A stretch of DNA of 64,000 bases from Blepharisma stoltei (taxonomy: Eukaryota > Ciliophora > Heterotrichea > Heterotrichida > Blepharismidae). How positions within the stretch are numbered: the stretch's first letter is position 1; every line of letters begins with the position of its first letter. Below, one piece after another: positions 42,901-54,413 of the stretch. A program made the translations under genes and the position numbers. The stretch spans positions 248,001 to 312,000 of the forward strand of contig CAJZBQ010000015.1 in assembly GCA_914767885.1 (NCBI GenBank). Reading direction: 5' to 3'. A model generated the notes under the pieces. The model was given only the letters and a program-made list of their open reading frames with translations. It was not told where the DNA came from and searched no databases.

Positions 42901-44385
42901 TGCATCAGCCTTTTGCATTTTTAGCATTCTGGCAGCATTCAAGTTTATATAAGAAATCAATCCAAATGAGTCAAGACTTGCAGAGATGAGGATTATTGAT
43001 ATACTTTCATCATAATCTTCTAGCTTTTTGTGGTAGCCAATCATTGAGTCTAGCGAGCTCATTTTTAGTTTTTTCTTTAAAATCATTGCTCCATCTTCAT
43101 GCTCTCCCATGATATTCTCTAAAAATGTGCCATATAAATCAAGAACTTCAGAATGCTTATTTTTTGCAAATAGAGACCCATATAGCGATTTCAAACTTTG
43201 TGTGAATATATCGACTTTAATAAACATATCAGTTAGAATGCTGATTTTCGGTGATTCAGAAATGACTTCATTTCATAAATTAAGTAAAACGTTGCACATT
43301 TCTTCATCTTTCACTTTAGCATTCTCAATATCTGCTAAATACTTTAGATAGTCTACATCTGGAAGTTCAGAACTTTTTTTCTCTAATTTTATGTTCGCTT
43401 TGCATTCTTGGATTTCTCCTTCTATGCAATTATGTATAAATAATGCTTTTGTGAGCTTAATTCTTGCAAGTCTTGTATCTTTTAAAGTATGTAGACAATA
43501 ATTGACTTCTCATATCACTAAAAGTTTATTTTTTTGAAGCATTGGTTTTTTATAGCAATCTGAAAATAAATTAATGACTAAAATTTTATTTTCATGGCTA
43601 TCAGAAGTCAATAAATGTCTAACTGTCTGTTCAAATTTTGTTTGAGACTTAAAAGAAATTTTCCTGGGTGATAAAAGATCGCAGTTATTATAAATTCTAA
43701 TACCAACTATAATAATGAACAAAGGAGAAAGAACAATGGATAGAACAGTGATAATTGCAGCATTATCCATTATATATCCAAATAAGAAAATTGTCAGGAC
43801 AAACCATATGCAAGAGACCCTGCATATTTTTATTATATTTTCGTAAGGGTTATAGTATGGGACTGCTTCTATTCACTTATAGCATAATATCAATGTTATA
43901 AGGCAAAATATCAATTGGTAATTCGCTACATCTTCTCCATTAAGAAATACATAGCAAATGACCTGAGCTTCTGATAGAAAAACCATAAGCAAGTCCATAT
44001 TAGAGTTTGCCCTTGACATTATATTTCTTTTTAGAAATGTGTGGCTAACATTAGCGCTAAAGAGCTCTACAATTATTGCTAGCACAAAGAGCAATACTGA
44101 AAACAGAATACTTAATAATGATCCATGTATGCCCAAATCAAGCCTATTATAATCACAATCAGTATATTCTTGGACTTTGGTAATTTTAAAAGTCGAATAC
44201 TTAAAAATGGTTCAAAAAAGAGTTTGGATTGGTATAAATCCTATATTTGAAAGTACAATTGCAACTTTAAATGCAATTCTAGTAATAAAACTAAATGATT
44301 TTTTACTATACCAATAAAAGATGCCACAAAAAATAAAGGCAGCAGTGCAAACACCAATAATGGATGAAAAACCTACAAAGCAGAT
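39904..44385 (-). CDS. multi-membrane PAS-like sensor protein, N-terminus unresolved
   Basis: At least 1289 residues with TGA as Trp, after removing 41506-41634, 40647-41114 and a 15-nt intron. N-terminal transmembrane segments (FCGIFYWY; GSLLSILFSVLLFVLAIIVE; AIITVLSIVLSPLFIIIVGI) lead to helical sequence. A PAS-like region follows (about 43000-42450: ISIILISASLDSFGLISYIN, LNAARMLKMQKADAIGTNF, TEKGIILSFSALIP). Then come two or more further membrane spans (VFIAVLLLS/TIAMIALNVGIV; YFILFGMCIFGLCYVILNFF; WRLLFFVAICLFYYSLALF) and a final span before TAA 39904. The layout resembles the large PAS/TmcB-type membrane proteins common in ciliates. The start is lost in repeats beyond 44386. Confidence 0.72.
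40647..41114 (+). mobile_element. 468-bp IES containing a full MITE (40695-41080)
   Basis: The MITE runs from TTACTCCCCCCCTCCGTGAG to CGGAGGGGGGGAGTTA and has the standard core. The coding frame is restored not at the MITE edges but at flanking TAs: TA 41115-41116 to TA 40647-40648 gives EETKFTKIKNGKKY. The MITE therefore appears to lie inside an older or larger eliminated segment. Confidence 0.72.
41506..41634. other. 129-bp IES
   Basis: The minus-strand frame stops at TAG after KKHVMII. Joining TA 41635-41636 to TA 41506-41507 gives HVMIRWGHEFHVW in frame. No repeats seen. Confidence 0.65.
42028..42042 (-). other. 15-nt intron
   Basis: Minus strand GTAAATTTCATGTAG. It contains the only TAG in this stretch; removal joins AVLLLS to TIAMIALNVG within a membrane helix. 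Confidence 0.8.
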
Positions 44386-44717
44386 TAATTAATCCTTGGA
44401 TCATAGTAAAGCTCCTTTAATTCTTATACTGATTTTTTTTTTTTAAAAATTTTATATAGAAATTTTATATAAATTTTTTTTTTCTTAAAATTTAAAAAAT
44501 TTGTAAAAGCAAAAATTAATTTAATTTGCGAAACATATATTTTAAAATTCAAGCTGCTTAAAATTAATCAGATTTCGTTTAAATAATTACCATTTATATA
44601 TTTTTTTTTCATAAAAATTTTTATATTAAAAAATTGTTGTTAGTTCACAGAGGGTGATTTTTTTGGGCAAAAAATAGGGATTTTTTCTAATGATTTTGTT
44701 CACTTACTGAGGAGGAG
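44386..44717 (-). mobile_element. decayed MITE at the 5' edge of the PAS-like gene
   Basis: Core (CAGATTTCGTTTAAATAATT, CCATTTATATA), the AGGGATTTTTTCTAATGATT box and the right end CTTACTGAGGAGGAGTAAGC are recognisable. The left end (TTAATCCTTGGATC) is eroded. It interrupts the N-terminal coding region of the PAS-like gene or its upstream repeat. Confidence 0.7.
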
Positions 44718-44734
44718 TAAGCAATTCTGGTAAT

Positions 44735-44905
44735 GCATAGTGCCTAACCCTTATCCACTTTCAAGTTGGATTTTATCTCTAGGGAAAAAGAGGGTTAGAA
44801 TTGGAAAGGGGAAGCCCAGCGAAGTATACAGACAAAAGTCTAGATCATTTAGGCAACTTTCTAGCGTCAAACTGGGAGTTACGCCAAGACTTTAATTTTT
44901 CCTTT
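44735..44905 (-). repeat. GC-rich interspersed repeat, family A copy 2
   Basis: Read on the minus strand it matches 11985-12220: a TATCGG..AAAAAGGAAAAA stretch, CCCAGTTTGACGCTAG versus CCCAATTTTACGCTAG, AGTTGCC, GCTTCCCCTTTCC and the shared end ACCAGAATTGCTTAC. The copies are diverged but collinear. The MITE at 44386-44717 begins exactly after GCTTAC, so it inserted into this repeat or truncated it. Confidence 0.7.
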
Positions 44906-46319
44906 TTTACCGATAATTCCGTTTTTTTTTTGGCAGATCCTTCAATCCAAGCAGCATACCGTAGAAGTCCTTAGCCTTCCCACTCAACAATTGAGCTGGC
45001 AAGGCAAGAAGGAGACGAAGACATAGATTTTTATCTCACAAGTGCCTTGGCGCAAGGCGGTGAAGTAGAAGAAAGGTGGTATCCAAGTTTTCAAATCATC
45101 AGGTGAGTCATCTTACTCAAGCAAATTCTCCCTGTCATAGAGATCCTTGGTGACTGTGCTGTCAATAGGCACGCAAGCCAAGACTATAATTTTAAGTTAA
45201 GGTCAGATAAACATCTGAAGGCTTTTCTCCCTTTCTCAAGGTCTCTTATGGCTCTAAATGTTGATTCATCACACAGTTTTAATACATATACAAACAGATA
45301 TCAATAATGCCAAAATATGCACAAAAGTTGTCTATATTTACGAATCGCAAATAATTCCATGGAGTGATTCATGTGTTTAATCATATTACTTAATTTAACT
45401 CTATATGTACAGGCACCTTCAAGAGGCCATTTTCTCAAATATGTCACTTCTCTTGCGCGCAAGCCAGGCTTTCGCAGCACAGCTCGCTCCTCTGCATTCG
45501 ATTAGCCATTGGGAATCCGAAGTACGGTAAATATTAGCGGCTTGGCGTGCTGCTGTATCACTCTGCCTGTGCCTCAATCTAAGGAGGACAGAACCATTCT
45601 CGTCAGTTTTTTTTCAATTAAAAGTCTATGTGTATGACTCTAACTATAATATTAAAATTTAGGCAAGGAGAGAGAATTCACCGAGCGAATTACCCTTCAG
45701 CCCAAGCCATTTATTATTATCGATTCATGTGTTTCAGTTATGAATTGGCATATTGTGATATCAAAAAATCGAAATCATCTGAAAGGTAATCACAGTGTTA
45801 ACTATTATTTCAGATGTAAGCTGGCTTGTTAAATTGAATTTTGAACTGTATTTTCTTCTAAATGATTTTGATAAAAATGTTATCAGATGTGCCTTGATGG
45901 CTAAAAATCAGCCGATTTCTTTATCACCTCGGTATTTTTGGCAATTTTTAAGTAGGGATATTTTATTTCATGACATTTAATGATTATAAAAATTCTTTTT
46001 TATAAGCAGAATATAGACTTCTAGATTGGAATCCTCCAATAGGTAATTTGATTATTCATATTAATTAAAATTAAATTATACGGGCTATGAGTAAAATGAG
46101 CATCTTCAGCAAGACATTTATGATCATAATTTATGCGTGACTATAAAAAAGCTTTAATAATTTTTGATTATATTTAAATCTTATAATGCAAAGAATTTTT
46201 ACATAAGGGCACACTGTGCCAAATAAAATTTGCATGTCAAGACCTGATCGGTTAAGACTTTCATGCCAAAATTTATAGATACGTGAAATTTCTATATGAA
46301 AATAAGGGTGTATATCCAA

Positions 46320-46465
46320 TAATCGTGCCCTTTTGATATTGTGAATTTAATTGAAGAAAATTTGGTCGAAATTTAAAGGTTTTTATCATTTAAAAAATTC
46401 GAACAAATTTCGACGCGGTAATGTCGCGCTATCAAAATCACATGATCATTTGGCATGGAGTCGAA
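46320..46465. mobile_element. decayed Merlin-like MITE
   Basis: Reversed right end CTCCATGCCAAATGATCATG, then TTTTGATAGCGCGACATTAC and a TTTGGTCGAAATTTAAAGG stretch, parallels the 199-bp element at 15467. The left end is eroded, and no flanking duplication was identified. Confidence 0.55.
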
Positions 46466-47300
46466 AATAATGCTATAAATTATAAAAAAAAGAATAGAAT
46501 AAATCGAATAAATTATATAAATAATGTGTCTATTTCATTAGGCATAATAATAAAGCGAGCTAGCAATGCCTATTTTATATAAATTTTAGTATTTTTTACG
46601 TAGCACGAAATGCATAATAATCTTAAAGAATTTAAAAAGCTTGAATTATTTTATTATACTCGATTTTATTCATTTATAGATATTCTTTTTTTGTATTTTG
46701 CATTTTATTTTATATATTTTGCTCGCAACTACAGTTGTAGGAAATTCCCTTAACCTAAACTCAGTTAGAGGAATTTAGTGTTCTTAGGTTTCTTAATCAA
46801 GAGAAGTGATATACAGAGAAATTTATATCAAATGGAACTGAAGTCAGCTGATAATCTAAGCTAAAATTTATAGTCTACTTTTACTAAAAACTTGGATATT
46901 TTTAGTTTTAAAAGTTTTAATAGGGATTTATAAACATAAACGTATTTTGTTCAATTGTATAATTATTGATTTACGTTTATTAAATGGTTAATTTTGTCAA
47001 ATCAATTGAATATTTAAAAAAAAATAAATAATTGTATACCTAATTAATAGGCGCTGCAGACATTCTTCGTGATCTCAATTTTTATAATGCATATACTTTG
47101 ACTATTAATAGCTGTATCTAGTTAAGTTATTTCCTCAAGCATGTTTTAATTTGCCAAACAAAATATATATCTATTGCATTTATTACATAAAGCTTCTGAC
47201 AAGGCCAAATGGCTCTAAATATAGAGATCTATTTTTTTCAAGCATAAAAATCTTTGACTTACAGAAGCTTTTTATAACTCACACAATAAGTATATTCATT

Positions 47301-47849
47301 ATGGATGAAGGGTATTTTTCTCCTTACAAAAAGAAGCTGTTTAATAAAAAGTTTAATTCAATGAAATTGCACCCTTACTTTTCTAAATACACCATTCAAG
47401 ATGATATTCCTGGAACAAAGCGGTATGGAAAGAAATCGCAATCCCTGTTTAACTCCAAGCTAGAGATTAAGCCTGAAATATCAAATTTATATTCTGGGAT
47501 CCCATATAGAAAACTATTTAAAACAAATGCGAAGAAAATAGTTGGCTCATCATTATCTTCGCCTTCGCAAAAGCACATAAAATCGTATTCCAATAAAAAT
47601 ATCAGGCATATAAAGATCCAAGATGTTTATGATTTCTTGGATAACAATAATGATTTTAAAACAGATAGGAAACAAAATAGATATATTTTTGATGAGAAAA
47701 CAAGCTGTCTTAGATGTGCTTTTCAATTTGATACTCCAGCTCATAAGAGAGATCATCCAAGTCTTGAAAATATAATTGAGAGGGCAGACTTTAACAGCCC
47801 AAGTTCTCTTTCTTCTATAAGATGCTGGAATATAAAAAATTATCATTAG
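47301..47849 (+). CDS. unknown basic protein
   Basis: 182 residues from ATG 47301 (MDEGYFSPYKKKLFNKKF) to TAA. The frame is open for 50 codons upstream, but that sequence is AT-rich and unlike coding DNA here, so the internal ATG after AAGTATATTCATT is preferred. Rich in Lys, Ser and Tyr, with one CLRCAF near the C-terminus. No family recognised. Confidence 0.6.
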   Translation: MDEGYFSPYKKKLFNKKFNSMKLHPYFSKYTIQDDIPGTKRYGKKSQSLFNSKLEIKPEISNLYSGIPYRKLFKTNAKKIVGSSLSSPSQKHIKSYSNKNIRHIKIQDVYDFLDNNNDFKTDRKQNRYIFDEKTSCLRCAFQFDTPAHKRDHPSLENIIERADFNSPSSLSSIRCWNIKNYH

Positions 47850-48275
47850 AAGTTTCAATTTTTGAGAGAATTTTGATGTAAATCGATTTTAATTTTTTAA
47901 AGAAGCTTTGGTTAAAAGAGTTTAAACTAATAATTGTTATATTTAGGCCGAGGTAACTTATAAAGTTAAATTTGAAGAACTTTTAATCTAAATTTAGAGG
48001 ATCAGCTATATAGCCAGTATAAGCTTGCAGATAAAAAGAGCTACTCTTTTCTTTTTTATTGTAGATTTCCTTATTACCTAGATCTTTTAATATCATCTAC
48101 TTTCTTATTCCACATAGCAAGTGACTATTCATTCGTTATTTATATGTTTCAAATTTTCCAAATAAGAGTTGTATCCCAATATAAATTTATAAGAAAACCA
48201 ATGACCGTAAGTAAACTAATTCCTAATCCTCGCCATAATTAATTACAAGTTTAATCTTTGTTATATTTTCGCAAT
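47850..48275. other. intergenic region
   Basis: About 425 AT-rich bases between two plus-strand genes; nothing recognised. Confidence 0.4.
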
Positions 48276-49463
48276 ATGAATAGGCGTTCACCGTTTCTCA
48301 AAACATTTGACGAATTAAGCCTACGATCCATAAACAAAACTCCTACAAAATCCGCAGAAAAATCCCCAAGCTTACCCAAAATGCAAAGCGTCGCAGAAAC
48401 TCATTTTACTCCTCGAAAAGAAACTTTATCTCTCTACAAAGAAAATCAGCGGCTTAAAAAAGAAAATTCCTCATTATCAGAAAGCCTAAAACTTGCCCAA
48501 GAAGAAATTAACTACAAAGAAGAATTTTTAAGTGTAATAAATGCAGTTTCTGAAGAAAACTACGATATAAGAAAACTTTTATTATATAAAGCGAAACTGA
48601 GAAAACAAGAAAGACTGGTAAAGCGTATATAGATTATGCTGCTTCAGTTAGCACTTAAATCTCAGAAAGCGCTGAACTTCGAGATTGAGTCAATGATGTC
48701 AAAGATTTATATAATGATAAAAGAGTCTGAAAGACCTGATGAAACTTTGCTGTCTATTAACACTCTAATTAAAATTGCAAGAAAAAAGCAAAGAAATGCT
48801 GAGTGCAATAGTAAATCAGCATATGCCCAATATATAAATAGAGTTACAGTTGGGAGTATAAAAACTGAAACAAATGAGCCTAATTGGTCTCCTGTAATAA
48901 AATTAGACGGAAATGATATATTTAAAACAGAAGAAAAATTAACCAGCTTATTAGAAATAATCTCAAACCCTAAACATCCTGAGCTTCCTGAAAAATTGAA
49001 AGAAGCCAGAAGCTGCCTGTTGAAATTAGGGATCCAGCTGCCCTCCAAAGAAATTGCTGAAGAGCATCTCAATTTTCAAGAAATCACCAAAAAATTAATG
49101 TCGAAATCAATCCCAACTGGCAAAAATTACGTGAAAGAAGTGATGGGCAAAATTGGCTCAGAAAGAAAGCAGTTTAAATCTGAAATTGAATTCCTTACAA
49201 AAGATTTGAAAAAATACCAAGAAGATTTGGCTCATTATGAAGCTATTGCAAATACATGCAATGATAAAATTAATGAGAATAAAATGCAGCTTGGTACTGT
49301 GCTAAATCAAGTTTGTGAACCAATAGAATCAATTGTGGCTACTTATGATAACCTGAACTCTGGAGGCGCCATATCACAGCTGCTTACCATTCTTAAAACA
49401 GCGATTCCACAGCTAAAAGAAGCTTTAGTCTTTAAAAAAGACTTCAATAATATTAAAGTCTAA
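48276..49463 (+). CDS. coiled-coil protein with one 15-nt intron
   Basis: 390 residues after removing the intron at 48618-48632; ATG 48276 (MNRRSPFLKTFDEL) is preferred to the ATG 18 bases upstream. A Ser/Thr-Pro-rich head leads into a coiled coil (LYKENQRLKKENSSLSESLK). A helical body and a second coiled coil (FKSEIEFLTKDLKKYQEDL) follow. No known domain. Stop TAA at 49461, 30 bases from the convergent gene's stop. Confidence 0.8.
48618..48632 (+). other. 15-nt intron
   Basis: GTAAAGCGTATATAG. It carries an in-frame TAG; removal joins KQERL to IMLLQLALK. Confidence 0.85.
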
Positions 49464-49492
49464 AAATTCCTGCATAAGTTAATTAGAAATAT

Positions 49493-50224
49493 TTACATTT
49501 GAATACTAGATGATCTTTGCTTTTGAGGACTAACCGCAGAAGCACTTGACTGTGATCTCATTGGAGAAAATCTTTTTGGAGAGTTTGGGCAGCTCTTAAA
49601 ATCAGATTCACGATCAAAAAACTGCCCAGTTGAGTAATAATTTGATTCCAATGACTTTTCGGTCATCATATTAAGACCGTTTCTGCCTGTACTTTTAATC
49701 ATAAAAGATGGGAAATGTGGATCTATTGGCCGTGACAAACTTTTTGTTAAGTCTACAACTGGCTGATCTTTATCTATTTGTGAAAAGTTTACTGTATAGT
49801 ATGCAGAATCTACCAGGCACGGATTTGAAAGGGTTTTTCTTTGAGGATATTTTGCGAAATTAAGAATTGGCTTAGAAGTGTCTGTTCACACCATAGAATG
49901 CTTAGGCGAATAAATCGCGGAGTTCAGCACTTCTCTAATAGGATAGTTATGCCCAATCTGCAAGTTAAAGTTTGGTGTTGCAATTCTTTTAGTTTTTGAA
50001 AAAATAGATGGCTTGTCATTGAAAATTTCAAACCTTTTTTCATTTACATCAAAAAGATTTTTTCTGTCTCTTTTTAGCTGTTTTCCAAAATCAATAGGTC
50101 CAGCCGTTTTAGGTAGTGGTTTGTCAACAATCCTAAAATCAATATCAATTTTTTCTTTTTGGACTCTAGACTTAGAAGTTGGTTCTACTGGCATTGATGC
50201 TTCTAAAGTTCTTTGTTTAGTCAA
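49493..50224 (-). CDS. unknown disordered protein
   Basis: Open for about 243 codons with TGA as Trp (HSMVWTDTSKP). Start uncertain: the frame has no ATG before the internal Met of MPVEPTSKSR at about 50194, so that is the likely start (about 233 residues). Charged and Ser-rich, with a phospho-site-like tail SPKRFSPMRSQSSASAVSPQ. No domain. Confidence 0.65.
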
Positions 50225-50286
50225 ATCAAAGCATAAATTATAGTATCCTGCATGAGGAACATTATCTTTGTTACTCTATGTTAAGC

Positions 50287-50691
50287 TTACAATGGAATGG
50301 TAATATTCTTCTCTACCTTGAGCTTTGAGGCTACAAGTGATTTGATAGTATTATTTGGATAGTCTGACAGTTTCTCGAGGATAATAATAAAATGGCATTT
50401 TCGAAATTTTTCTCTGATTAAAAGTATGCACCGAGCTTTAAAAGCAGGCGAGAGCCGCTTGACCGATCTATATTTATTTTTGCTTTTGAAGCTTTCGATT
50501 GAGCTTAGAAGTTCCATGATCTGTTCAGGTTTTGCTAGCTCTTGGTGAGGGCTTTCTATTTTTCGCAAAGGAAGCTTGGTTTTGTGGCCGAAAAAGATTT
50601 CTTTGCGGTGGGATTTGGCGTTGGAGAATTTTTCATCAAGGGTTTTGCCAAATCTGCTGTATACTTTCGTGTAGCTTTGAGATCGATTCAT
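50287..50691 (-). CDS. unknown basic protein
   Basis: 134 residues, MNRSQSYTKVYSRFGK to NITIPL then TAA. The second half contains a helical, possibly amphipathic block (ARCILLIREKFRKCHFIIIL). No family recognised. It could be the 5' part of the neighbouring downstream gene if an unseen IES separates them. Confidence 0.65.
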   Translation of the reverse strand: MNRSQSYTKVYSRFGKTLDEKFSNAKSHRKEIFFGHKTKLPLRKIESPHQELAKPEQIMELLSSIESFKSKNKYRSVKRLSPAFKARCILLIREKFRKCHFIIILEKLSDYPNNTIKSLVASKLKVEKNITIPL

Positions 50692-50880
50692 TTTTAATTA
50701 TTATTTTTTTAGAATAATAGTTTTTAAGATAGCAAAGCTATAATTTTTGCCTTTTAATTACTTTAAATTGAGCTTTTCTTATATGCTTTTCTTAATTATC
50801 CAATAGAAATAGCATAGATCTTGATTTTGCAATAATTTTATAAATTATCTATTTATTTATTTACAGCTTTATTACAAATA

Positions 50881-51288
50881 TTAGTTGTTAGCTTCTGGAT
50901 ATTTAAATGATGACAAATATTCAGAAATAATTTCTCCTTCTGAATCATCATCAAAATTATCAAATTGTGGAACTTTTATGTCAATTCTCAATATTTCATG
51001 CCGATTTCTTTTAATTGGACTTGGATCTGACTTTCTTTCTTTAGTTTCCGCAACTGTTATAGCTTCAACTTTTTCCTTTGTTATAGAGAATGGATTATTT
51101 AGCGGCTTGACTGTAACTTTAGCTGTTTTAGGTCTCTGCTGTGCTTGGAAAGTAGCTGGCCTTTGTTTTGCTGTACTTGGTCTTTCTCTTATAAACGTTG
51201 TAAATTGCTCTCTTATATTAACAGGGGATTTTAGAAGAAAATCTGCTTTCAATGGTTTTGAGTTCGTAAAATGCTTACTCCTTATCAT
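50881..51288 (-). CDS. unknown disordered protein
   Basis: 135 residues from MIRSKHFTNSKPL to FKYPEANN, TAA. Contains two RPSTAKQRPATFQAQQRPKT-like TAKQRP/KTAK repeats and an acidic tail. The frame stays open upstream (HHNATSVDQS) to about 51340, so an upstream exon is possible. Confidence 0.6.
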   Translation of the reverse strand: MIRSKHFTNSKPLKADFLLKSPVNIREQFTTFIRERPSTAKQRPATFQAQQRPKTAKVTVKPLNNPFSITKEKVEAITVAETKERKSDPSPIKRNRHEILRIDIKVPQFDNFDDDSEGEIISEYLSSFKYPEANN

Positions 51289-51451
51289 TGATTGATCAAC
51301 CGAAGTTGCATTATGATGAGGGCTAAAAGGTTCGGAAAATATATAAAATAAGATAATTTAATGCACTTTTTTAATTTTTTATATAAAAATATGAATACTA
51401 ATAATCGCTCAATCAAAATGGGGCTAATTTTTTAAATTTTTATATAATTGT

Positions 51452-51760
51452 TCAATAAAGGATATAAAATTTAGGTGTTATTGCATGCAAGCTCACATAT
51501 CGATAATTTAGATTAGATAGTCTTTCACTTACAGGGATTGATGGCTTTCTTTCAAGCAAATTTAGCATAAACTCACTCGAGCAATAAATTAGTTGCTTTT
51601 TATGATTTTCATTCTGTTGCCTGGATGATTTTGCAGAATGAGGAATATTCAAGGTCTTTTTAGAAAAATTCTTTCTTAAAGGGGAAGCCTTTTTAACTCT
51701 AGGTTCATCTAGTGCGTCAAATGTAAAAGATTTTACTTGAATGGCGTGCATATTGGACAT
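51452..51760 (-). CDS. unknown small basic protein
   Basis: 102 residues from the internal ATG MSNMHAIQVKSFTF; the ORF opens 19 codons earlier in hydrophobic, AT-rich sequence that I exclude. A basic KKASPLRKNFSKKT segment, then SERLSNLNYRYVSL near the end. No domain. Confidence 0.5.
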   Translation of the reverse strand: MSNMHAIQVKSFTFDALDEPRVKKASPLRKNFSKKTLNIPHSAKSSRQQNENHKKQLIYCSSEFMLNLLERKPSIPVSERLSNLNYRYVSLHAITPKFYILY

Positions 51761-51944
51761 GAATTTTACATTAAACAAATAAATAAATCTAAAATAGAAA
51801 TTATTTAAATCAACCACTATGCTGCATCTTATTTATTGTAATGGTAAATTACTTTAATTATTATTTTGGTGCTATTTATCTTTGATAGAAAATAGATAAA
51901 AAGATTTGTCTAATAATTTCAGATAATTTATTTCTTGCTGCAAG

Positions 51945-54395
51945 ATGGAAGGTATTTTCTGCGATGATTGCAAAGAAACAATAGCTTATTTAAAATGCTT
52001 TTGTTTAGAAAGGACTCAATTTTTCTGCAGAAATTGCTTTCCAAAGCATGTATGCCTTCCATATGCTCATAAATCTGGACAAATCACTTTGGAGGACTAT
52101 ACTAAACAGCTTATTACGTGTGATGTTTGCAATGGGAAACAGCCAAGCGTTATTTGTGTTTGCCAAGGTAAAAAGCAGCGATTGTGCCACAGCTGTATAT
52201 CATTTCATATAAATCAAGCTCCTGGGATCTCCCATCCGATTGAACCAATTGAAGCCGATGATTTTATTGCCCAAGGCGAAAGCCTAAATCCTTTGGTTAG
52301 CAAACAGAATATTAAAAAAAATATTTTTTTAGAAAATTATCACCCATGCTATTGAGTAGATTATTAAATATAATTATTTAGATAAAATGCATTTTATACA
52401 ATAATTGAATCTAATTGAATTTTTGATAGCTAGAGTTCTAAATTGGTTAAATTTTTTTTTTGATTAAAATTTGAATTTTTTAATATTAAATTCCCAAAAA
52501 AAAATATCATCCTTTTGCTAGCAAGCAAAAATTTTTAATTTGTAGCTAAGAATGAGTAAGAGACTACATGGAGAGGAAGCTTATCGTGGATTATCTGATT
52601 AATGAGGCAAGAACCAATATAAAGGACTTACTCTGCTCCATTTAATAAAAAAGCCTATATTATGCGGACACGCTCTTAGGATGCCCTTATGCTTTCTCTA
52701 TAAGATTATCTTGGATATTGGTAAGCCAACTTAAAGTTGTCAGAGCTTGACCCTTATTTCTAGATTTTTCAAGTAAATTCTCAAGTCTCAGCTATGCCCT
52801 TAAAAAAGCATAAATAATATCAAAAATGTGCCGCAATCAAGGTGTTTCTAAGTTTAAGCCTGCTCCAATTAAAACCTCTTACTCCCCCCCCCCTCCCGTG
52901 AGCGAACAAAACCATTAGAAAAATCGCCATTTTTTGACCAAAAACCCACCCTCCGTGAGTGAACAAAAATTTTTTTAATAGAAAAAATTTTAATGGAAAA
53001 AAATTTTGATATATAAGTGATAATTAGTATAATGAAATCTAGAGCTAATTCTGTTTAATTTTAAACAAATTGCGTTTTAAAACATAAATTTTGCAAATTA
53101 AATTAATATTTGCTTCCCAATTTTTGCAAATTAGGATTTTTTTAAATTTCGAAAAAAATATATTTTTTATAAAATTTATATATAAATTTTTTTTAAAAAA
53201 AAAAATTAACCCCCCTCCGTGAGCGAACAAAATTTTTTTGTTCGCTCACGGAGGGGGGGGGGGAGTTAAAAAATCATATAAATGGGAAAGAAAGTTAGAA
53301 AAATATAAAACAAAGCTAGATGAGATAAAAATTACATTAATTGACCATATAGAAATGGCTTATGGAAAACTACTAAATGAAATCAACGAAGCTGAAAACC
53401 ACATAGAAAACCTGATAAAGCACATCGAAACCCGCGCTTATAAAAAAGATCTCGAAGACGGCGATTGAGCAGACAACATAATAAAATACTGCAAGCTTTC
53501 CAATTTGCACATAATGTCAAAAAGATTAAAAATCGTCCATCCCGAAATAAATTTACAGCAAGCCCAAGAAGCCATTAATAACATAGGCAAAATAAATTTC
53601 ATAAAAGACCCATCAAAACTTCTCCCCACAATCCATTTTTTCAAGAAAATTGAAAAAGAGTTCAATTTATTTTTATATGAAGTAGGCTCAGACATCCACA
53701 AGCCTATCAAAATAAAAGTCCCTCATCATCTTAATTTAAGAATGAGTGGAGGGTGATGTGAGCTTCCATCAGGGCAAATCTTTTATGCTGGCGGCAAGGA
53801 AAACAGTACGACTTACATTTCTGAAGCATTTTTAATCCAAATCCCATCGCTTGAATTTTCAAAGCTTCCTGACATGAGATATGCAAGATCTTTCCCTGGA
53901 GTGGTTTACCACAGAGATGCAGTTTACGTTTTTGGAGGAGAAAATGATAATGGAAATCTAAAAAGATGCGAAAAATATGATTTAATTGAGAAAACTTGGA
54001 TGGACTTGCCAGATATGCAGTCTATGAGAAGTGCATTTACAATATCAATCCTAAATGACAAATTCTATATAATAGGTGATTCAAGAGTAATAGAAATATT
54101 TGACCCAGAAACAAATACATTTAGTAGCAGTCCTATAAACATGCCTGAATCAAGCTCATATACAACAACAGTCTATATTGCTGGGTTTTTATTTGTATTT
54201 CAAGATAATTCTTGTTGACAAATAGATCCAGTTGGAGAAACAATCGAAAAAATCGGTGACATTCCAAAAAGCCAATGGTGATGCCAGTTCCCTCCTGTTG
54301 TAGCTGGGCATCATTCTTTTTTTACAAGAACTGACCAAACACTTTGGAGATTTGATTCTGAGAGGAAAATTATAGATAAAGTGTTAAGATTCTAG
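51945..54395 (+). CDS. B-box-like zinc finger / coiled-coil / kelch protein
   Basis: 498 residues after removing about 954 bases (52313-53266). Residues 1-60 and 60-110 form two Cys/His-rich B-box-like units (CDDCKETIAYLKC...CRNCF; CDVCNGKQPSVICVCQ...LCHSCISFH). A coiled coil follows (LEKYKTKLDEIKITLIDHIE...). The C-terminal half is a kelch-type propeller with AVYVFGGENDNGNLKRCEKY, TWMDLPDMQSMRSAFT, FYIIGDSRVIEIFDPET and Trp codons written TGA. Stop TAG at 54393. The exon-exon join NIKKSYKWERKL is in frame, but other TA pairs would also work. B-box/kelch architecture is common in ciliates; the role may be a scaffold or E3-like adaptor (inference). Confidence 0.72.
52313..53266 (+). mobile_element. 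about 0.95-kb IES with a MITE at its right end (52880-53266)
   Basis: The coding frame ends in TAA at about 52372 and resumes immediately after the MITE right end GGGGAGTTA. The MITE has the intact left end TTACTCCCCCCCCCCTCCCG, core and right hairpin. About 570 bases of other, mostly AT-rich DNA precede it. The left cut (TATTAAAAAAAATATT) is chosen for frame and for the AAAAAA shared by both sides. Confidence 0.65.
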
Positions 54396-54413
54396 GAATA
54401 ATAAATTTCACAT

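Larger units (their letters stand above)
44720..47300. other. 2.6-kb region without a confident gene
   Basis: 44735-44905 is an inverted copy of the GC-rich repeat in the channel gene. 44906-45640 continues moderately GC-rich with no long ORF. A 61-residue ORF at 45795-45980 (VIRCALMAKNQPISLS) may be a relic. 46320-46465 is a decayed Merlin-like MITE. The remainder is AT-rich. The missing 5' end of the PAS-like gene may be hidden here. Confidence 0.45.

Noticed and set aside
45795-45980. 61-residue ORF in the gene-poor region
   Set aside because: Short, alone, between repeats; kept only as a possible relic in the region note.
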